Shown here one piece after another: positions 18,849 through 27,546 of a stretch of 64,000 bases of DNA (within the stretch, counting starts at the first letter, position 1; each line of letters starts with the position of its first letter). The notes beneath the pieces are model-generated. The model had not been told where the DNA came from and ran no database searches. It saw only the letters and a list, made by a program, of their open reading frames with translations. This DNA is from Mastigocoleus testarum BC008 (lineage in GTDB: Bacteria > Cyanobacteriota > Cyanobacteriia > Cyanobacteriales > Nostocaceae): positions 62,001-126,000 of the forward strand of contig NZ_LMTZ01000077.1 of NCBI RefSeq assembly GCF_001456025.1. The letters are read 5' to 3'. The translations under genes and the position numbers were made by a program.

Positions 18849-19603
18849 TTTATGAAGAAATAAATACTTAAACTAAAACCAACTCCAGCGATCGCATAAC
18901 CGATCAAAATAGGATTTAATTTACGAGCAATATAAGCACTTCCATATCCACCAATTAAAGCGCCAACACCCATGATTATTACTCTGTCCCAAACTATCGC
19001 ATCTGACAGTGCTAAATTTATAATTGCTACACCATTAATACAAGTAGCTAACCAACATTTGTAGGCACTCATGATATGTATATTCTGAATACCAGTCATA
19101 TTTAAAACCGCAAGCATCAATATACCTGCACCTCCACCAAAAAAACCACCGTAACTTGCAACAATTAACTGCAAAAGCACAACTATTAATATTCGTAGAC
19201 GCGAATTAGTTTTAAACGATCGCTTGACGCCAATTTTTAACCTCAATTTTCTCAAAGCAAATATTCCAGTTGCACCTAACATTAAGAATGGAATTAAGCG
19301 AGCAAAAATTTGCGGTGGTGTGTATAGCAGTAAATAAGAACCAAAAATTCCTCCCACTACACTCGTAATAGTTAATAAAAATAGTTCCGATCTGGGATTG
19401 GAAAGTTCTTGACGGTAAGCAATAGTACTCGCAAAAGTACCGAACCATAAAGCAGTCTTATTTGTTGCATTAGCGTAAATCGGTGGTACTCCTACAATTA
19501 AAAGTGCGGGAAAAGCAATTAACCCACCACCTCCAGCTACGCTATTAATAATTCCTGCACCTAAAGCTGCTAGAAATAGTAAAAATGGTGAAAAATCATG
19601 CAT
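18845..19603 (-). CDS. TauE/SafE (TSUP) family membrane transporter
   Basis: 252 residues with about eight hydrophobic helices. The N-terminal GAGIINSVAGGGGLIAFPALL and the second-half repeat GFFGGGAGILMLAVL are the two Gly-rich signatures of the TSUP family. Known members export or import sulfur compounds (sulfite, sulfonates) and related small anions. It overlaps the DapF-like gene by 4 bp and follows a methyltransferase gene on the same strand by about 75 bp. The three may form an operon in which this protein exports or imports the compound handled by the enzymes; that is an inference. Confidence 0.88.
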   Translation of the reverse strand: MHDFSPFLLFLAALGAGIINSVAGGGGLIAFPALLIVGVPPIYANATNKTALWFGTFASTIAYRQELSNPRSELFLLTITSVVGGIFGSYLLLYTPPQIFARLIPFLMLGATGIFALRKLRLKIGVKRSFKTNSRLRILIVVLLQLIVASYGGFFGGGAGILMLAVLNMTGIQNIHIMSAYKCWLATCINGVAIINLALSDAIVWDRVIIMGVGALIGGYGSAYIARKLNPILIGYAIAGVGFSLSIYFFIK

Positions 19604-19610
19604 TTATGAG

Positions 19611-19653
19611 TAATAGGTAATTGGTAATGGGTAATGGGTAATTGGTAATGGTA
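19611..19653. repeat. Short tandem heptamer repeats (GGTAATG/GGTAATT)
   Basis: About six 7-bp units between the methyltransferase and TauE/SafE genes. Confidence 0.85.
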
Positions 19654-19679
19654 AGCAAGATGAAGAATTTAGTTTTTGA

Positions 19680-20435
19680 CTAGTTTTTGACAGCGACAAT
19701 GCGAATTCGCCAATAGTCAGCAATCCAGGTACCTTCTTGATATAAAGTCGGACGTAACATTTCCTCTACTTTGCTAATTACTTGAGTTTTTTCTTCTGTG
19801 GTAATTCCCGTGAAGAAACGATCGCAGAACATCTCAATCCAGTTTCTTAAACCTGCTTCTCCATCAGCTAAAGGTGTTGGACGAGGAACTAAAACAGCAT
19901 AATTTACATCAAGACCATGTTTTTCTAACTTATTTGCATACTCCCCAATACTGGGAAAATACCAAGGATGATCTTGAGTAATTCCAATATCCTTGAGTGC
20001 TTGGGATAGAGCAGTAGTTATTGCTTGAACATCTCCTTTACCACCAAACTCTGTGACAAAACGTCCACCTACTTTGAGAGATTTAGCAATGCGATCGATT
20101 ACTGCATCAGCTTCTGGAATCCAATGTAGAGTTGAATTAGAAAAAACAGCATCAAAGGTAGTATCAAACTGGAAATTTCTGGCATCAACAACATTAAACT
20201 GTAAGTTGGGATAGTTCTGTTTCGCCTTTTCAACCATGTTTTCAGAACTATCAATTCCCATTACTGTAGCCCCACTTTGGGAAATTTTTTCTGTTAACTG
20301 TCCGGTTCCGCTACCGATATCGAGGATATTTTCTCCCGATCTGGGAGCAAGTAACTCTAACAAATCTCCTGCATTTTGCCATACAAAACTGTGCTTACCC
20401 TCATAAAGAGTAGCTTTCCAATTATTCTTAATCAT
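19680..20435 (-). CDS. Class I SAM-dependent methyltransferase (trans-aconitate methyltransferase-like)
   Basis: 251 residues. The Rossmann-type methyltransferase fold is clear: motif I ILDIGSGTGQLTEKI (about 37-51) binds S-adenosylmethionine, followed by the acidic end of strand 2 (GIDSSENMV), VVDARNF, and motif IV DAVFSNSTLHWIPE. The last motif and the length fit the Tam/Methyltransf_11 group that methylates small carboxylates. The actual substrate is unknown. It is first in a run of three minus-strand genes (with TauE/SafE and DapF-like) and is divergent from a LysR regulator, whose target it may be. Confidence 0.88.
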   Translation of the reverse strand: MIKNNWKATLYEGKHSFVWQNAGDLLELLAPRSGENILDIGSGTGQLTEKISQSGATVMGIDSSENMVEKAKQNYPNLQFNVVDARNFQFDTTFDAVFSNSTLHWIPEADAVIDRIAKSLKVGGRFVTEFGGKGDVQAITTALSQALKDIGITQDHPWYFPSIGEYANKLEKHGLDVNYAVLVPRPTPLADGEAGLRNWIEMFCDRFFTGITTEEKTQVISKVEEMLRPTLYQEGTWIADYWRIRIVAVKN

Positions 20436-20489
20436 ACAAAAATTCCTTAGTTCTCTTGTTTAGACCGCTAACAGTTGATAGTTGAAGGT

Positions 20490-20504
20490 TAAGAAAATTT
20501 CTTA
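20490..20504. promoter_or_regulatory. Candidate LysR-type operator
   Basis: A 15-bp palindrome TAAGAAAATTTCTTA lies 55 bp upstream of the methyltransferase start, in the gap shared with the divergent LysR gene. It is AT-rich and symmetric with T and A ends, as LysR-type sites often are. It is about 380 bp from the lysR start, which weakens autoregulation. Confidence 0.3.
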
Positions 20505-20885
20505 GGTTTAATGATGTTGCTACGCTTACACCAACATGCATGTAATCTCTGTAACAACCTTACTTTTACAATAAATAAGCTTTTAAATAATGTCCAATAT
20601 ATTTTTCACTACCTATTAATATCTAAAATATATTTATTGGGTTAGAGGGAATGGAGAACAGCAGTGCGTTAGTGTAACTTCTCCCTCCTGGGACAACCCC
20701 GCAACAACGCAAGTTACAATTCGGCTTTTAGCGACCCCGCAGGGTGGGAATGCGCACCAAGACAGGGAAAAAGATTAAAAATATTTACTTGTTACTTATT
20801 ACTGTGCGCTGTCGCGCCCCGCTTCGCTAACATTACTTATTACCCATTACCAATTACCAATGACCCATTACCAATTCCTCAAAAT
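20505..20885. other. Intergenic region with dispersed repeats
   Basis: Between the methyltransferase and LysR genes. It contains a GC-rich block (about 20680-20775) and a reverse copy of the composite repeat seen in the macAB operon (CTGTGCGCTGTCGCGCCCCG, about 20803-20822). Heptamer repeats (ATTACCC/ATTACCA) run up to the lysR start. Confidence 0.55.
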
Positions 20886-21776
20886 ATGGAATTAAGACAC
20901 CTGCGATATTTTGTGACATTAGCAGAAGAATTACATTTTGGACGTGCTGCTCAAAGGTTACATATTGCTCAACCACCTTTGAGTCAACAAATTCGCCAAT
21001 TAGAAAATGAGTTAGGTTTTGAACTTTTTTATCGCACAAAACGCCAAGTGCAATTAACTGAAGCTGGAGAAGTTTTTCTCCATGAGGTTCAGCACATTTT
21101 TCACCAATTAGAACAAGCGATCCAAACGGGAAGACAGACAAGTCGAGGAGAGAAAGGAAAGTTAGTAGTTGGTTTCGTCAGTTCTGCTGCGTATAACATT
21201 TTGCCCGATATTTTACGAGAATTTCGCAGTCATTTTCCCGATGTAAGTCTAGAATTACACGAACTAACTACAGACGAACAATTACGACAACTTGATACAA
21301 ATCAAATTGATGTGGGTTTTGTGCGTCCCCCGGTCAATGAAGATAAATTTGACTGGAAACAAGTTTTTCAAGAATCGTTGATGGTAGCAATTCCACAAAC
21401 CCATCCACTAGCAAATGAACCGGTGGTAAGTTTGAAGTCTTTTATTGACGAACCCTTTATTTTATTTCCCCGGTTTCTCGCACCTGGACTGTACGATTCT
21501 GTTATTAGTCTTTGTCAGCAAGCGGGTTTTTGTCCCAACGTGGTTCAAGAAGCGATCCAAATGCAAACTATTGTGAGTTTGGTTGCTGCAGAGATGGGTG
21601 TAGCTATTGTCACAGAGTCTTTGCAGAATTTACAACGCACAGGCGTGGTTTATAAACCTTTGCTGGAAGCAACTCCACAGGTCAGCATTGCGATGATTTG
21701 GCGGAAAAATAATACTTCTCCTAGTTTGGAGAATTTTTTGGTGATGTGTTGTGGTAAGGTGGGTAGCAATTATTAG
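20886..21776 (+). CDS. LysR-family transcriptional regulator
   Basis: 296 residues, the normal length of the family. The winged helix-turn-helix is at residues 1-60 (MELRHLRYFVTLAEELHFGR; AAQRLHIAQPPLSQQIRQLE), followed by the linker helix and a periplasmic-binding-protein-like effector domain (about 90-290) with LSLELHELTTDEQLRQL-like features. It resembles the CatM/BenM/AlsR branch that responds to small organic acids. It is divergent from the methyltransferase-TauE-DapF-like run, the usual arrangement for a LysR gene and its target operon. The ATG is preceded by heptamer repeats rather than a clear Shine-Dalgarno. Confidence 0.92.
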   Translation: MELRHLRYFVTLAEELHFGRAAQRLHIAQPPLSQQIRQLENELGFELFYRTKRQVQLTEAGEVFLHEVQHIFHQLEQAIQTGRQTSRGEKGKLVVGFVSSAAYNILPDILREFRSHFPDVSLELHELTTDEQLRQLDTNQIDVGFVRPPVNEDKFDWKQVFQESLMVAIPQTHPLANEPVVSLKSFIDEPFILFPRFLAPGLYDSVISLCQQAGFCPNVVQEAIQMQTIVSLVAAEMGVAIVTESLQNLQRTGVVYKPLLEATPQVSIAMIWRKNNTSPSLENFLVMCCGKVGSNY

Positions 21777-21899
21777 GGGAATGTAAAAACGCTATATCGC
21801 AGATTCTGGAGTTTGGGTAATTTTAGCAACTCTATTTTACCCTCATTAATAATCTGTATTTTTAACTCATAACCTTAGTTTATCAGGCGTTTTATTGAC

Positions 21900-22784
21900 T
21901 TAAATACCAACTCTTAGCTTTTCCCTTAAAGGTTGGAGTTCGGAACGAGTATTTTTAACAAGGGAAATTGCTATTTGTACGTCCTCATTGGTAGTAAACA
22001 TCTTTTCTTCCCCAGAAATACTTATTTGCTGTGCTTGTTTCATAGCTGCTAGAGATGCAGCTATTTCCTCCTGATATGCTTGTTCAATTTGTTTTTCAAT
22101 TTTGGTCATTATTTGAGCGTATATATCAGTGATTTTTTCCAGGATAGAATCTTTCAATTCTGGTATGTATTCTTGTAGTTTTTGACGATAAGTAATCGCA
22201 TGTTTTGATTTTTCTGACTCTGTTTTTTGATGAATAAATAAATTAGTTAAAAGCTGCGGAATTTCATCAATACCTATTTCATTTATTAATAGATTTAAAG
22301 TATCTATGTTTGTCCATATAACATCCTCCAAATTAGGAGAGTTTACTGAACCTAAATCTACTTCTATCTTGGGAATATCAGCAAACTTGCGAACACCTTC
22401 AAATATAGATGTTTTGGTTTTTTCAGTAATTTTGATTATAGCTGGTTGATGAATATTGAGGCATTGCTCAATAGCTTGACGTAATTTATCTGTTAAGAAA
22501 AAATGAAAGTTTGAGCGAATTTAATTTAAGTCAAAATTAGTAATAGAAGCGATTGCTTCAGTTTCTAACCTCCCGATAAATTCATCTATCCAGTGAAGAC
22601 TTTGCTCGCGTAGTTTAGAGATTTCCTCCCTCATTTCTTGCTTATATTTATCAATTTCTTGATATAAATTTGATGCATTATCTTCACACTGTTTGATTGA
22701 TGCTTCTAGACGTAACTTATCTGCTTGCATTGCATTACTTAGAAGAACAATCTTAGATTCAACTACTTGTAATAGCCTTATCAT
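21900..22784 (-). pseudogene. Coiled-coil protein fragment interrupted by one nonsense codon
   Basis: Two minus-strand ORFs (22784-22521 and 22520-21900) lie in the same frame, separated by a single TAA at 22521-22523. Protein-like sequence runs through the stop: ASITNFDLN, stop, IRSNFHFFLTDKLRQAIEQ. A CAA-to-TAA change (Gln) would explain it. The product is helical and charged, with long coiled-coil stretches (LRLEASIKQCEDNASNLYQE; ITDIYAQIMTKIEKQIEQAY). It may be the C-terminal stalk of a large dynamin-like GTPase whose GTPase domain is gone, but that identity is weak. There is no clear start signal. Alternatively the two halves are expressed as separate peptides. Confidence 0.55.
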
Positions 22785-23436
22785 TTGAACCTTGTATATG
22801 TTTAGCTGGATGCTAAATTGACTTATGCAGTTACAGTGGCGTTTTATTCTCTTAAGCGTAAGTATTTCAAAATTATCACTTGACTAGACGACTTCATGCT
22901 AGAGCCTTAAAGGGTAAAAGGACAGATGGTTCACGTCCGGATAAGCGAGGAAAAATGTCACAATTACCTCTGCGTTGATATAAAATTTTTGTTACTGCTC
23001 CCTCACATTATTTTTAAGTATCAGTCTTCAGATAAAATGTAAATACTGAATACATGACTTTAGTCACACTACAACAATCACTTTAGTCATGAATTAATTT
23101 AGGAATTTTGATTGATGTAATACTCGAATAAAATTTTTACAATGAAGTTGTTAGTAAAAATTAATTATTGCTTGACAAATTATACGAATAAACATTGCGT
23201 TTAAAGCCTTTGTAATAAGTATTTTGATTTATTGTCTATTTTATTGAATAAAAAATAGCATAAAAGACTTTAATACAATTCGTAATTCTAAAAACATATT
23301 TAATTAATGTATGTCAATAAGAAATTATTTTTTACAGTTTAAATTAAAGCTTTTTTACACATTAATAATATCGAAAATTAATTATTTGCTCTCATAATCA
23401 ATGGAGTTTTGTAGTATTTTTAAATAGGTTAAATAA
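22785..23436. other. Intergenic region upstream of the export operon
   Basis: 650 bp, AT-rich. A GC-richer patch at about 22905-22960 (GGACAGATGGTTCACGTCCGG) folds into a hairpin and loosely resembles sequence found near group II intron ORFs, but no reverse transcriptase is present. The rest may hold the promoter of the adaptor gene; no clear -10/-35 was picked out. Confidence 0.35.
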
Positions 23437-24981
23437 ATGAAATTAGATTCTTCACAAGATAAACAAGGGAATCAAAATAAAAAATTTCTCGAGCCACTAC
23501 CAGTATCAAAAAAAAATAATAAAAATAATTGGTTATTTTGGGCGCTGATAATTTGCTTTTTAGTAGGGGGAAGCTTTATTACTTATCGTCAGTTAGTTAT
23601 TATTCCCAGGCGAGAAGCAAGAAGAAATGCCCAAACACTGCTTGTAGAAAGGGGAAACCTGGCAGTTACTATTGCAGCAAATGGTACCGTTCAAGCTCAA
23701 ATGTCAGTTAATGTCAGTCCCGAAAGCTCAGGTACCGTAAAAAGCTTAAAAGTAAAAGAAGGGGAGCGAGTTAAGCAAGGACAGGTTATTGCTCATATGG
23801 ATAACTCTAACCTTCAAGGTCAACTTATCCAAAGAAAAGGGGAGCTAGCACAAGCCGAAGCGAATCTGCAAAAGCTAATTGCAGGTAATCGACCAGAAGA
23901 AATTAATCAATCACAAGCCCAATTAGAACAAGCTAAAGCGAATCTGCAAAAGTTGGTTACAGGTAATCGTTCCCAAGAAATAGCCCAAGCAGAAGCAAGA
24001 TTAAACAGCGCTCGGGCTACCCTCAACCAAAAGCAAGCTGATTTCAGCAGTTACGAGCAACTATACAAACAAGGAGCTATTTCCCGAGAAACTTTTAACC
24101 AAAAAAAAGCCGAACTAGAAACCGCTCAAGCACAGGTAGCAGAAGCACAACAAGCCCTTGACTTACAAAAAGTAGGGACCCGACAAGAAGAAATCCAAGA
24201 AGCACAAGCACAAGTCAAACAACAACAGCAAGCTTTAACGCTTCTCAAAGCAGGTACCCGTTCAGAAGAAATTCTGCAAGCCCGTGCTCAGGTTACTTCT
24301 GCCCGTGGTTCATTGCAATATATTCAGAATCAGGTTGATGACGCTATTGTTACGGCTCCCTTTGACGGACAAATCAGCAAGATATATGCCGATCCTGGTT
24401 CTTTTGTGACTCCTACGACGTCAGCAAGTACTGCTACCTCTGCTGTTTCTTCTTCTATATTGTCCTTATCTTCCGTTAAAAAAGAGATTATCGCCAATGT
24501 AGCTGAGGCAAATATTGGCAAAATCCGTTTAGGTCAAAAAGTGATTATTAAAGCTGATGCCTACCCACAAAAAAAATTCGAGGGTAAGGTATCGCAAATT
24601 CTCAGTGAAGCCACTATCGAACAAAATGTTACTAGTTTTGAAGTCAAAGTAGCACTGGTTTCTGAGGAAGCTCAAAAAATGCTCTTGTCGGGAATGAACG
24701 TGGAAATGGAATTCCAAGTTGATGGAGTAGAGAATGTGATTGTTGTCCCCTCTGTAGCGGTTGTTCGGCGAAGAAATGCAACTGGTGTTTATGTTGTCGA
24801 AAGCAATGGCAAACCAAGATTTAAAGTAATTGAAACCGGCGTTGCTGCGAATGGCAAAACAGAGGTTAAAGCTGGCTTAAAAGGAACAGAAAAAGTATTA
24901 GTTAACTTTCCTCCCGGTTCCCGTCCCAAGTCAAGGCGTCGCGGTCTACTACCGGGTGGTGGTTCTAGGAGTAATAAGTAA
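23437..24981 (+). CDS. HlyD/MacA-family periplasmic adaptor of an ABC exporter
   Basis: 514 residues. A membrane anchor lies at about 31-52 (WLFWALIICFLVGGSFI), then the beta-barrel/lipoyl half-motif around GTVKSLKVKEGERVKQGQVIA. A long alpha-hairpin (about 125-290) follows, made of near-repeats such as QAQLEQAKANLQKLVTGNR, then the second lipoyl half and a C-terminal beta domain (VPSVAVVRRRNATGVYVV). It links an inner-membrane ABC transporter to a TolC-like outer membrane channel. It is the first of three genes in adaptor-permease-ATPase order. The last four codons and the TAA stop (RSNK-stop) are supplied by the first units of a heptamer repeat array. Confidence 0.9.
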   Translation: MKLDSSQDKQGNQNKKFLEPLPVSKKNNKNNWLFWALIICFLVGGSFITYRQLVIIPRREARRNAQTLLVERGNLAVTIAANGTVQAQMSVNVSPESSGTVKSLKVKEGERVKQGQVIAHMDNSNLQGQLIQRKGELAQAEANLQKLIAGNRPEEINQSQAQLEQAKANLQKLVTGNRSQEIAQAEARLNSARATLNQKQADFSSYEQLYKQGAISRETFNQKKAELETAQAQVAEAQQALDLQKVGTRQEEIQEAQAQVKQQQQALTLLKAGTRSEEILQARAQVTSARGSLQYIQNQVDDAIVTAPFDGQISKIYADPGSFVTPTTSASTATSAVSSSILSLSSVKKEIIANVAEANIGKIRLGQKVIIKADAYPQKKFEGKVSQILSEATIEQNVTSFEVKVALVSEEAQKMLLSGMNVEMEFQVDGVENVIVVPSVAVVRRRNATGVYVVESNGKPRFKVIETGVAANGKTEVKAGLKGTEKVLVNFPPGSRPKSRRRGLLPGGGSRSNK

Positions 24982-25051
24982 TAAGTAATAAGTAATAAGT
25001 AATAAGTAATAAGTAATAAGTAACAAGTAATAAGTAATAAGTAATGAGTGA
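24968..25051. repeat. Short tandem heptamer repeats (AGTAATA)
   Basis: About 12 AGTAATA-type units that overlap the 3' end of the adaptor gene and provide its stop codon. Confidence 0.9.
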
Positions 25052-25272
25052 TGTTAGCGCAAGCGGGACGCGTTATAGACAGCAAAGCTGTATGACTACG
25101 TCACGCAATACCTACGGTACGCTACGCTAGCAACGCTAACATCCGCTAGGATGCGGGCAAACACAAAGTGTTAGCAAGGCGGGGCGTAAGCACAGACAAT
25201 GAGCGTGTCTACAGCGCACAGTAATGAGTAATAAGTAATGTTAGCGCAAGCGGGGCGCGACAGCGTACAGTA
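25052..25272. repeat. Composite dispersed repeat (GC-rich blocks plus heptamers)
   Basis: GC-rich units of the type GTTAGCGCAAGCGGGGCGCG, ACAGCGCACAGTAATGAG, with related copies at 26612-26645 and 26722-26750 and an inverted one near 20803-20833. No ORF runs through it. It separates the adaptor from the permease gene inside one operon. Confidence 0.7.
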
Positions 25273-26580
25273 ATGAGTCAGAAGCCAGGACAGATAGCGT
25301 CCTTATTAATAAATATGTTTTTTTTTCGTCCTCCCCATAAAGGCAGAGTATCAAATCTAGAAATTTTCTCCATGGCAGTTGAGGCACTATGGAGTAATAA
25401 ATTACGCACAGTACTAACCATGCTAGGTGTAATTATTGGTATTACTTCGGTGATTGCTATTACTTCCATCGGTCAAGGGGTGCAAAAAGGAGTCGAACAG
25501 CAAATTTCAGCCTTAGGGACTGATGTTTTACAAGTTAGGGCTGGTGCAGCTAGAAGTGGGAATATCCGTCAAGGGTTGGGTTCGAGTAGTACTCTAACTT
25601 GGGAAGATGCTCAAGCGATCGCTAGTCAAGCCCCTTCAGCAAATGTTGTCTCTGCTTATCTACAACAAAATACCCAATTAGTATATGGTGGTGAAAATAC
25701 CTCAACCACTGTCTACGGCACAGATTTAAACTACCCAGAAGCAAGAAATACCTTTCCCGAACAAGGCAGATTTTTCGATCAAGAAGAATTAGATATCGCC
25801 AAACAAGTAGTTGTCCTTGCTCCCACGGTTCAAGAATCACTTTTTGCTACTGGTGTGAATCCAATTGGTAAAAATATTCGGATTCAAGGAGAAGCTTATC
25901 AAGTGATTGGGGTGATGGAAGCTAAAGGTTTCCAAGGTCCTCGAGATAGAGACGATGCAGTGTACATTCCTCTGACAACCATGTCAGCCCGAATAGTTGG
26001 TAATAATGCTTTAACAGGTGTTTCCGTAAGTGGAATTTATGTCCAGAACAGTAATCAAGAAGCTTTAAATGCAGCTCAATTCCAAGTCACTAATCTTCTT
26101 CGTCAACGACATAATATTTATCCCCCGGAAGAGGATGATTTTAGTATTAGGAATCAAGCCGAACTTATAAGTACTTTAAGCAGTGTTCTAGGTTTATTGA
26201 CCTTAATGGTGGTAGCGATCGCGGGAATTTCCTTGTTAGTTGGTGGGATTGGAATAGCCAATATTATGTTAGTTTCTGTGGTTGAGCGCACCCGAGAAAT
26301 AGGAATTCGTAAAGCAGTCGGAGCCACATCTTCAGCCATACTCACTCAATTTTTAACAGAATCGATATTTATTTCTATTGTTGGTGGTGCGATTGGAATT
26401 TTTAGTGGAGTTGCGATCGCAATTATTGCTTCAATCGTATTTGAATTTCCATTAGTTATCTCGGTCTTGTCAGCGATCGCTGGTGTTGGACTTTCATTTC
26501 TAGTCGGTTTACTTGCAGGAGTTATCCCCGCGAAAAATGCTGCGAAATTAGACCCGATAACAGCTTTGCGCAGTGATTAG
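25273..26580 (+). CDS. MacB-like ABC exporter permease (FtsX/MacB_PCD)
   Basis: 435 residues. A first transmembrane helix lies at about 43-65 (LRTVLTMLGVIIGITSVIAI). The large periplasmic MacB core (about 70-290) follows, starting ITSIGQGVQKGVEQQISALG. The last third has three helices and the FtsX signature (LVGGIGIANIMLVSVVERTREIGIRKAVGA). The nucleotide-binding domain is absent here and encoded by a separate downstream gene, unlike E. coli MacB. The annotated ATG lies in a GTAATGAGTC repeat unit; Met15 or Met31 (before AVEALWSNKLRT) may be the native start. Confidence 0.88.
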   Translation: MSQKPGQIASLLINMFFFRPPHKGRVSNLEIFSMAVEALWSNKLRTVLTMLGVIIGITSVIAITSIGQGVQKGVEQQISALGTDVLQVRAGAARSGNIRQGLGSSSTLTWEDAQAIASQAPSANVVSAYLQQNTQLVYGGENTSTTVYGTDLNYPEARNTFPEQGRFFDQEELDIAKQVVVLAPTVQESLFATGVNPIGKNIRIQGEAYQVIGVMEAKGFQGPRDRDDAVYIPLTTMSARIVGNNALTGVSVSGIYVQNSNQEALNAAQFQVTNLLRQRHNIYPPEEDDFSIRNQAELISTLSSVLGLLTLMVVAIAGISLLVGGIGIANIMLVSVVERTREIGIRKAVGATSSAILTQFLTESIFISIVGGAIGIFSGVAIAIIASIVFEFPLVISVLSAIAGVGLSFLVGLLAGVIPAKNAAKLDPITALRSD

Positions 26581-26582
26581 GA

Positions 26583-26796
26583 AATGAGTAACAAGTAATA
26601 AGTAATAAGTAATGTTAGCGAAGCGGGGCGCGACAGCGCACAGTAATAAGTAATAAGTAATAAGTAATAAGTAATAAGTAATAAGTAATGAGTAAATTTT
26701 CGCTCCTGACTTCTGACTCCTGTTAGCAAAGCGGTGCGCTACCGCGCACAATTCTGACTGATAACTGATAACTGATAACTGATAACTGATAACTGA
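26583..26796. repeat. Heptamer and composite repeats between permease and ATPase genes
   Basis: AGTAATA units (26583-26697) with a GCGGGGCGCGACAGCGCACA block at 26622-26641. A second block lies near 26722-26750, then an array of CTGATAA heptamers (26757-26796) running to the ATPase start codon. Confidence 0.85.
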
Positions 26797-26798
26797 AA

Positions 26799-27461
26799 AT
26801 GATTTGGATGGAATCAATTACTAAGGCTTATATATTAGGAGAAGTGGAAGTTCCGGTTCTCAAAGAGATTAATTTATTTATTGAAGAAGGTGAATATGTA
26901 GCAATTATGGGAGTATCAGGTTCGGGAAAGTCAACATTGATGAATATTATTGGTTGTCTGGATCGTCCGACATCTGGATTGTATACCCTTGAAGGTCGAA
27001 ACCTAACTAGCCTTGATGATGACGAATTAGCGTATATTCGCAACCAAAGAATAGGTTTTGTGTTTCAGCAATTTAATCTGTTAGCACGAGCAACAGCTTT
27101 AGAAAATGTGATGCTACCAATGATTTATGCTGGTTTTTCTAAATCTAAGCGTCGCGAATTCGCCCAAGAAGCTTTATCTAGAGTTGGACTTGCAGACAGA
27201 ATGTCAAATCGTCCCAGTCAACTTTCGGGGGGACAACAACAACGGGTTGCGATTGCACGAGCTTTAGTTAATCGACCTGCGTTAGTTTTAGCAGACGAAC
27301 CAACGGGAGCATTGGATACTAAAACTTCCCATGAAGTGATGGATTTATTAACGGAGTTGAATCACCAAGGAATTACAGTTGTACTTGTGACTCACGAACT
27401 AGATGTAGCGGAAAAAGCAAAAAGAACCATCCGAGTTCAAGATGGTTTGGTTGTAGTTTGA
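26799..27461 (+). CDS. ABC exporter ATP-binding protein (MacB/LolD type)
   Basis: 220 residues, a stand-alone nucleotide-binding domain. Walker A is [12 protein letters not shown] (about 39-50), Q-loop FVFQQFNLL, signature [15 protein letters not shown] (about 143-157), Walker [13 protein letters not shown] and the switch His in LVTHELDV. It powers the permease encoded just upstream. The MacB/LolD/FtsE subgroup works by mechanotransmission, moving substrates in the periplasm to an outer channel. The start, GAAAATGATTTGG, directly follows CTGATAA repeats with no obvious Shine-Dalgarno. Confidence 0.95.
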   Translation: MIWMESITKAYILGEVEVPVLKEINLFIEEGEYVAIMGVSGSGKSTLMNIIGCLDRPTSGLYTLEGRNLTSLDDDELAYIRNQRIGFVFQQFNLLARATALENVMLPMIYAGFSKSKRREFAQEALSRVGLADRMSNRPSQLSGGQQQRVAIARALVNRPALVLADEPTGALDTKTSHEVMDLLTELNHQGITVVLVTHELDVAEKAKRTIRVQDGLVVV

Positions 27462-27513
27462 TCAATAGGGAATAGTTCTTTTATTATTCTTTACCCTTAT
27501 TGACTCCTCTACA

Positions 27514-27531
27514 GACGTAGCACGCTACGTC
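27514..27531. terminator. Short perfect palindrome between convergent genes
   Basis: GACGTAGC-AC-GCTACGTC, an 8-bp perfect stem, lies between the 3' ends of the ABC ATPase gene and the flavoprotein gene. No T-run follows, so termination is only suggested by position. Confidence 0.35.
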
Positions 27532-27546
27532 TCTACTTCCAATAAA

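Noticed and set aside
20551..20563. NtcA-like site GTAACAACCTTAC upstream of the methyltransferase
   Set aside because: Spacing between GTA and TAC is seven, not eight, and no aligned -10 box was seen.
22905..22960. Possible group II intron remnant (GGTTCACGTCCGG)
   Set aside because: Only one short motif and hairpin; no reverse transcriptase, no domain V, no clear intron borders.
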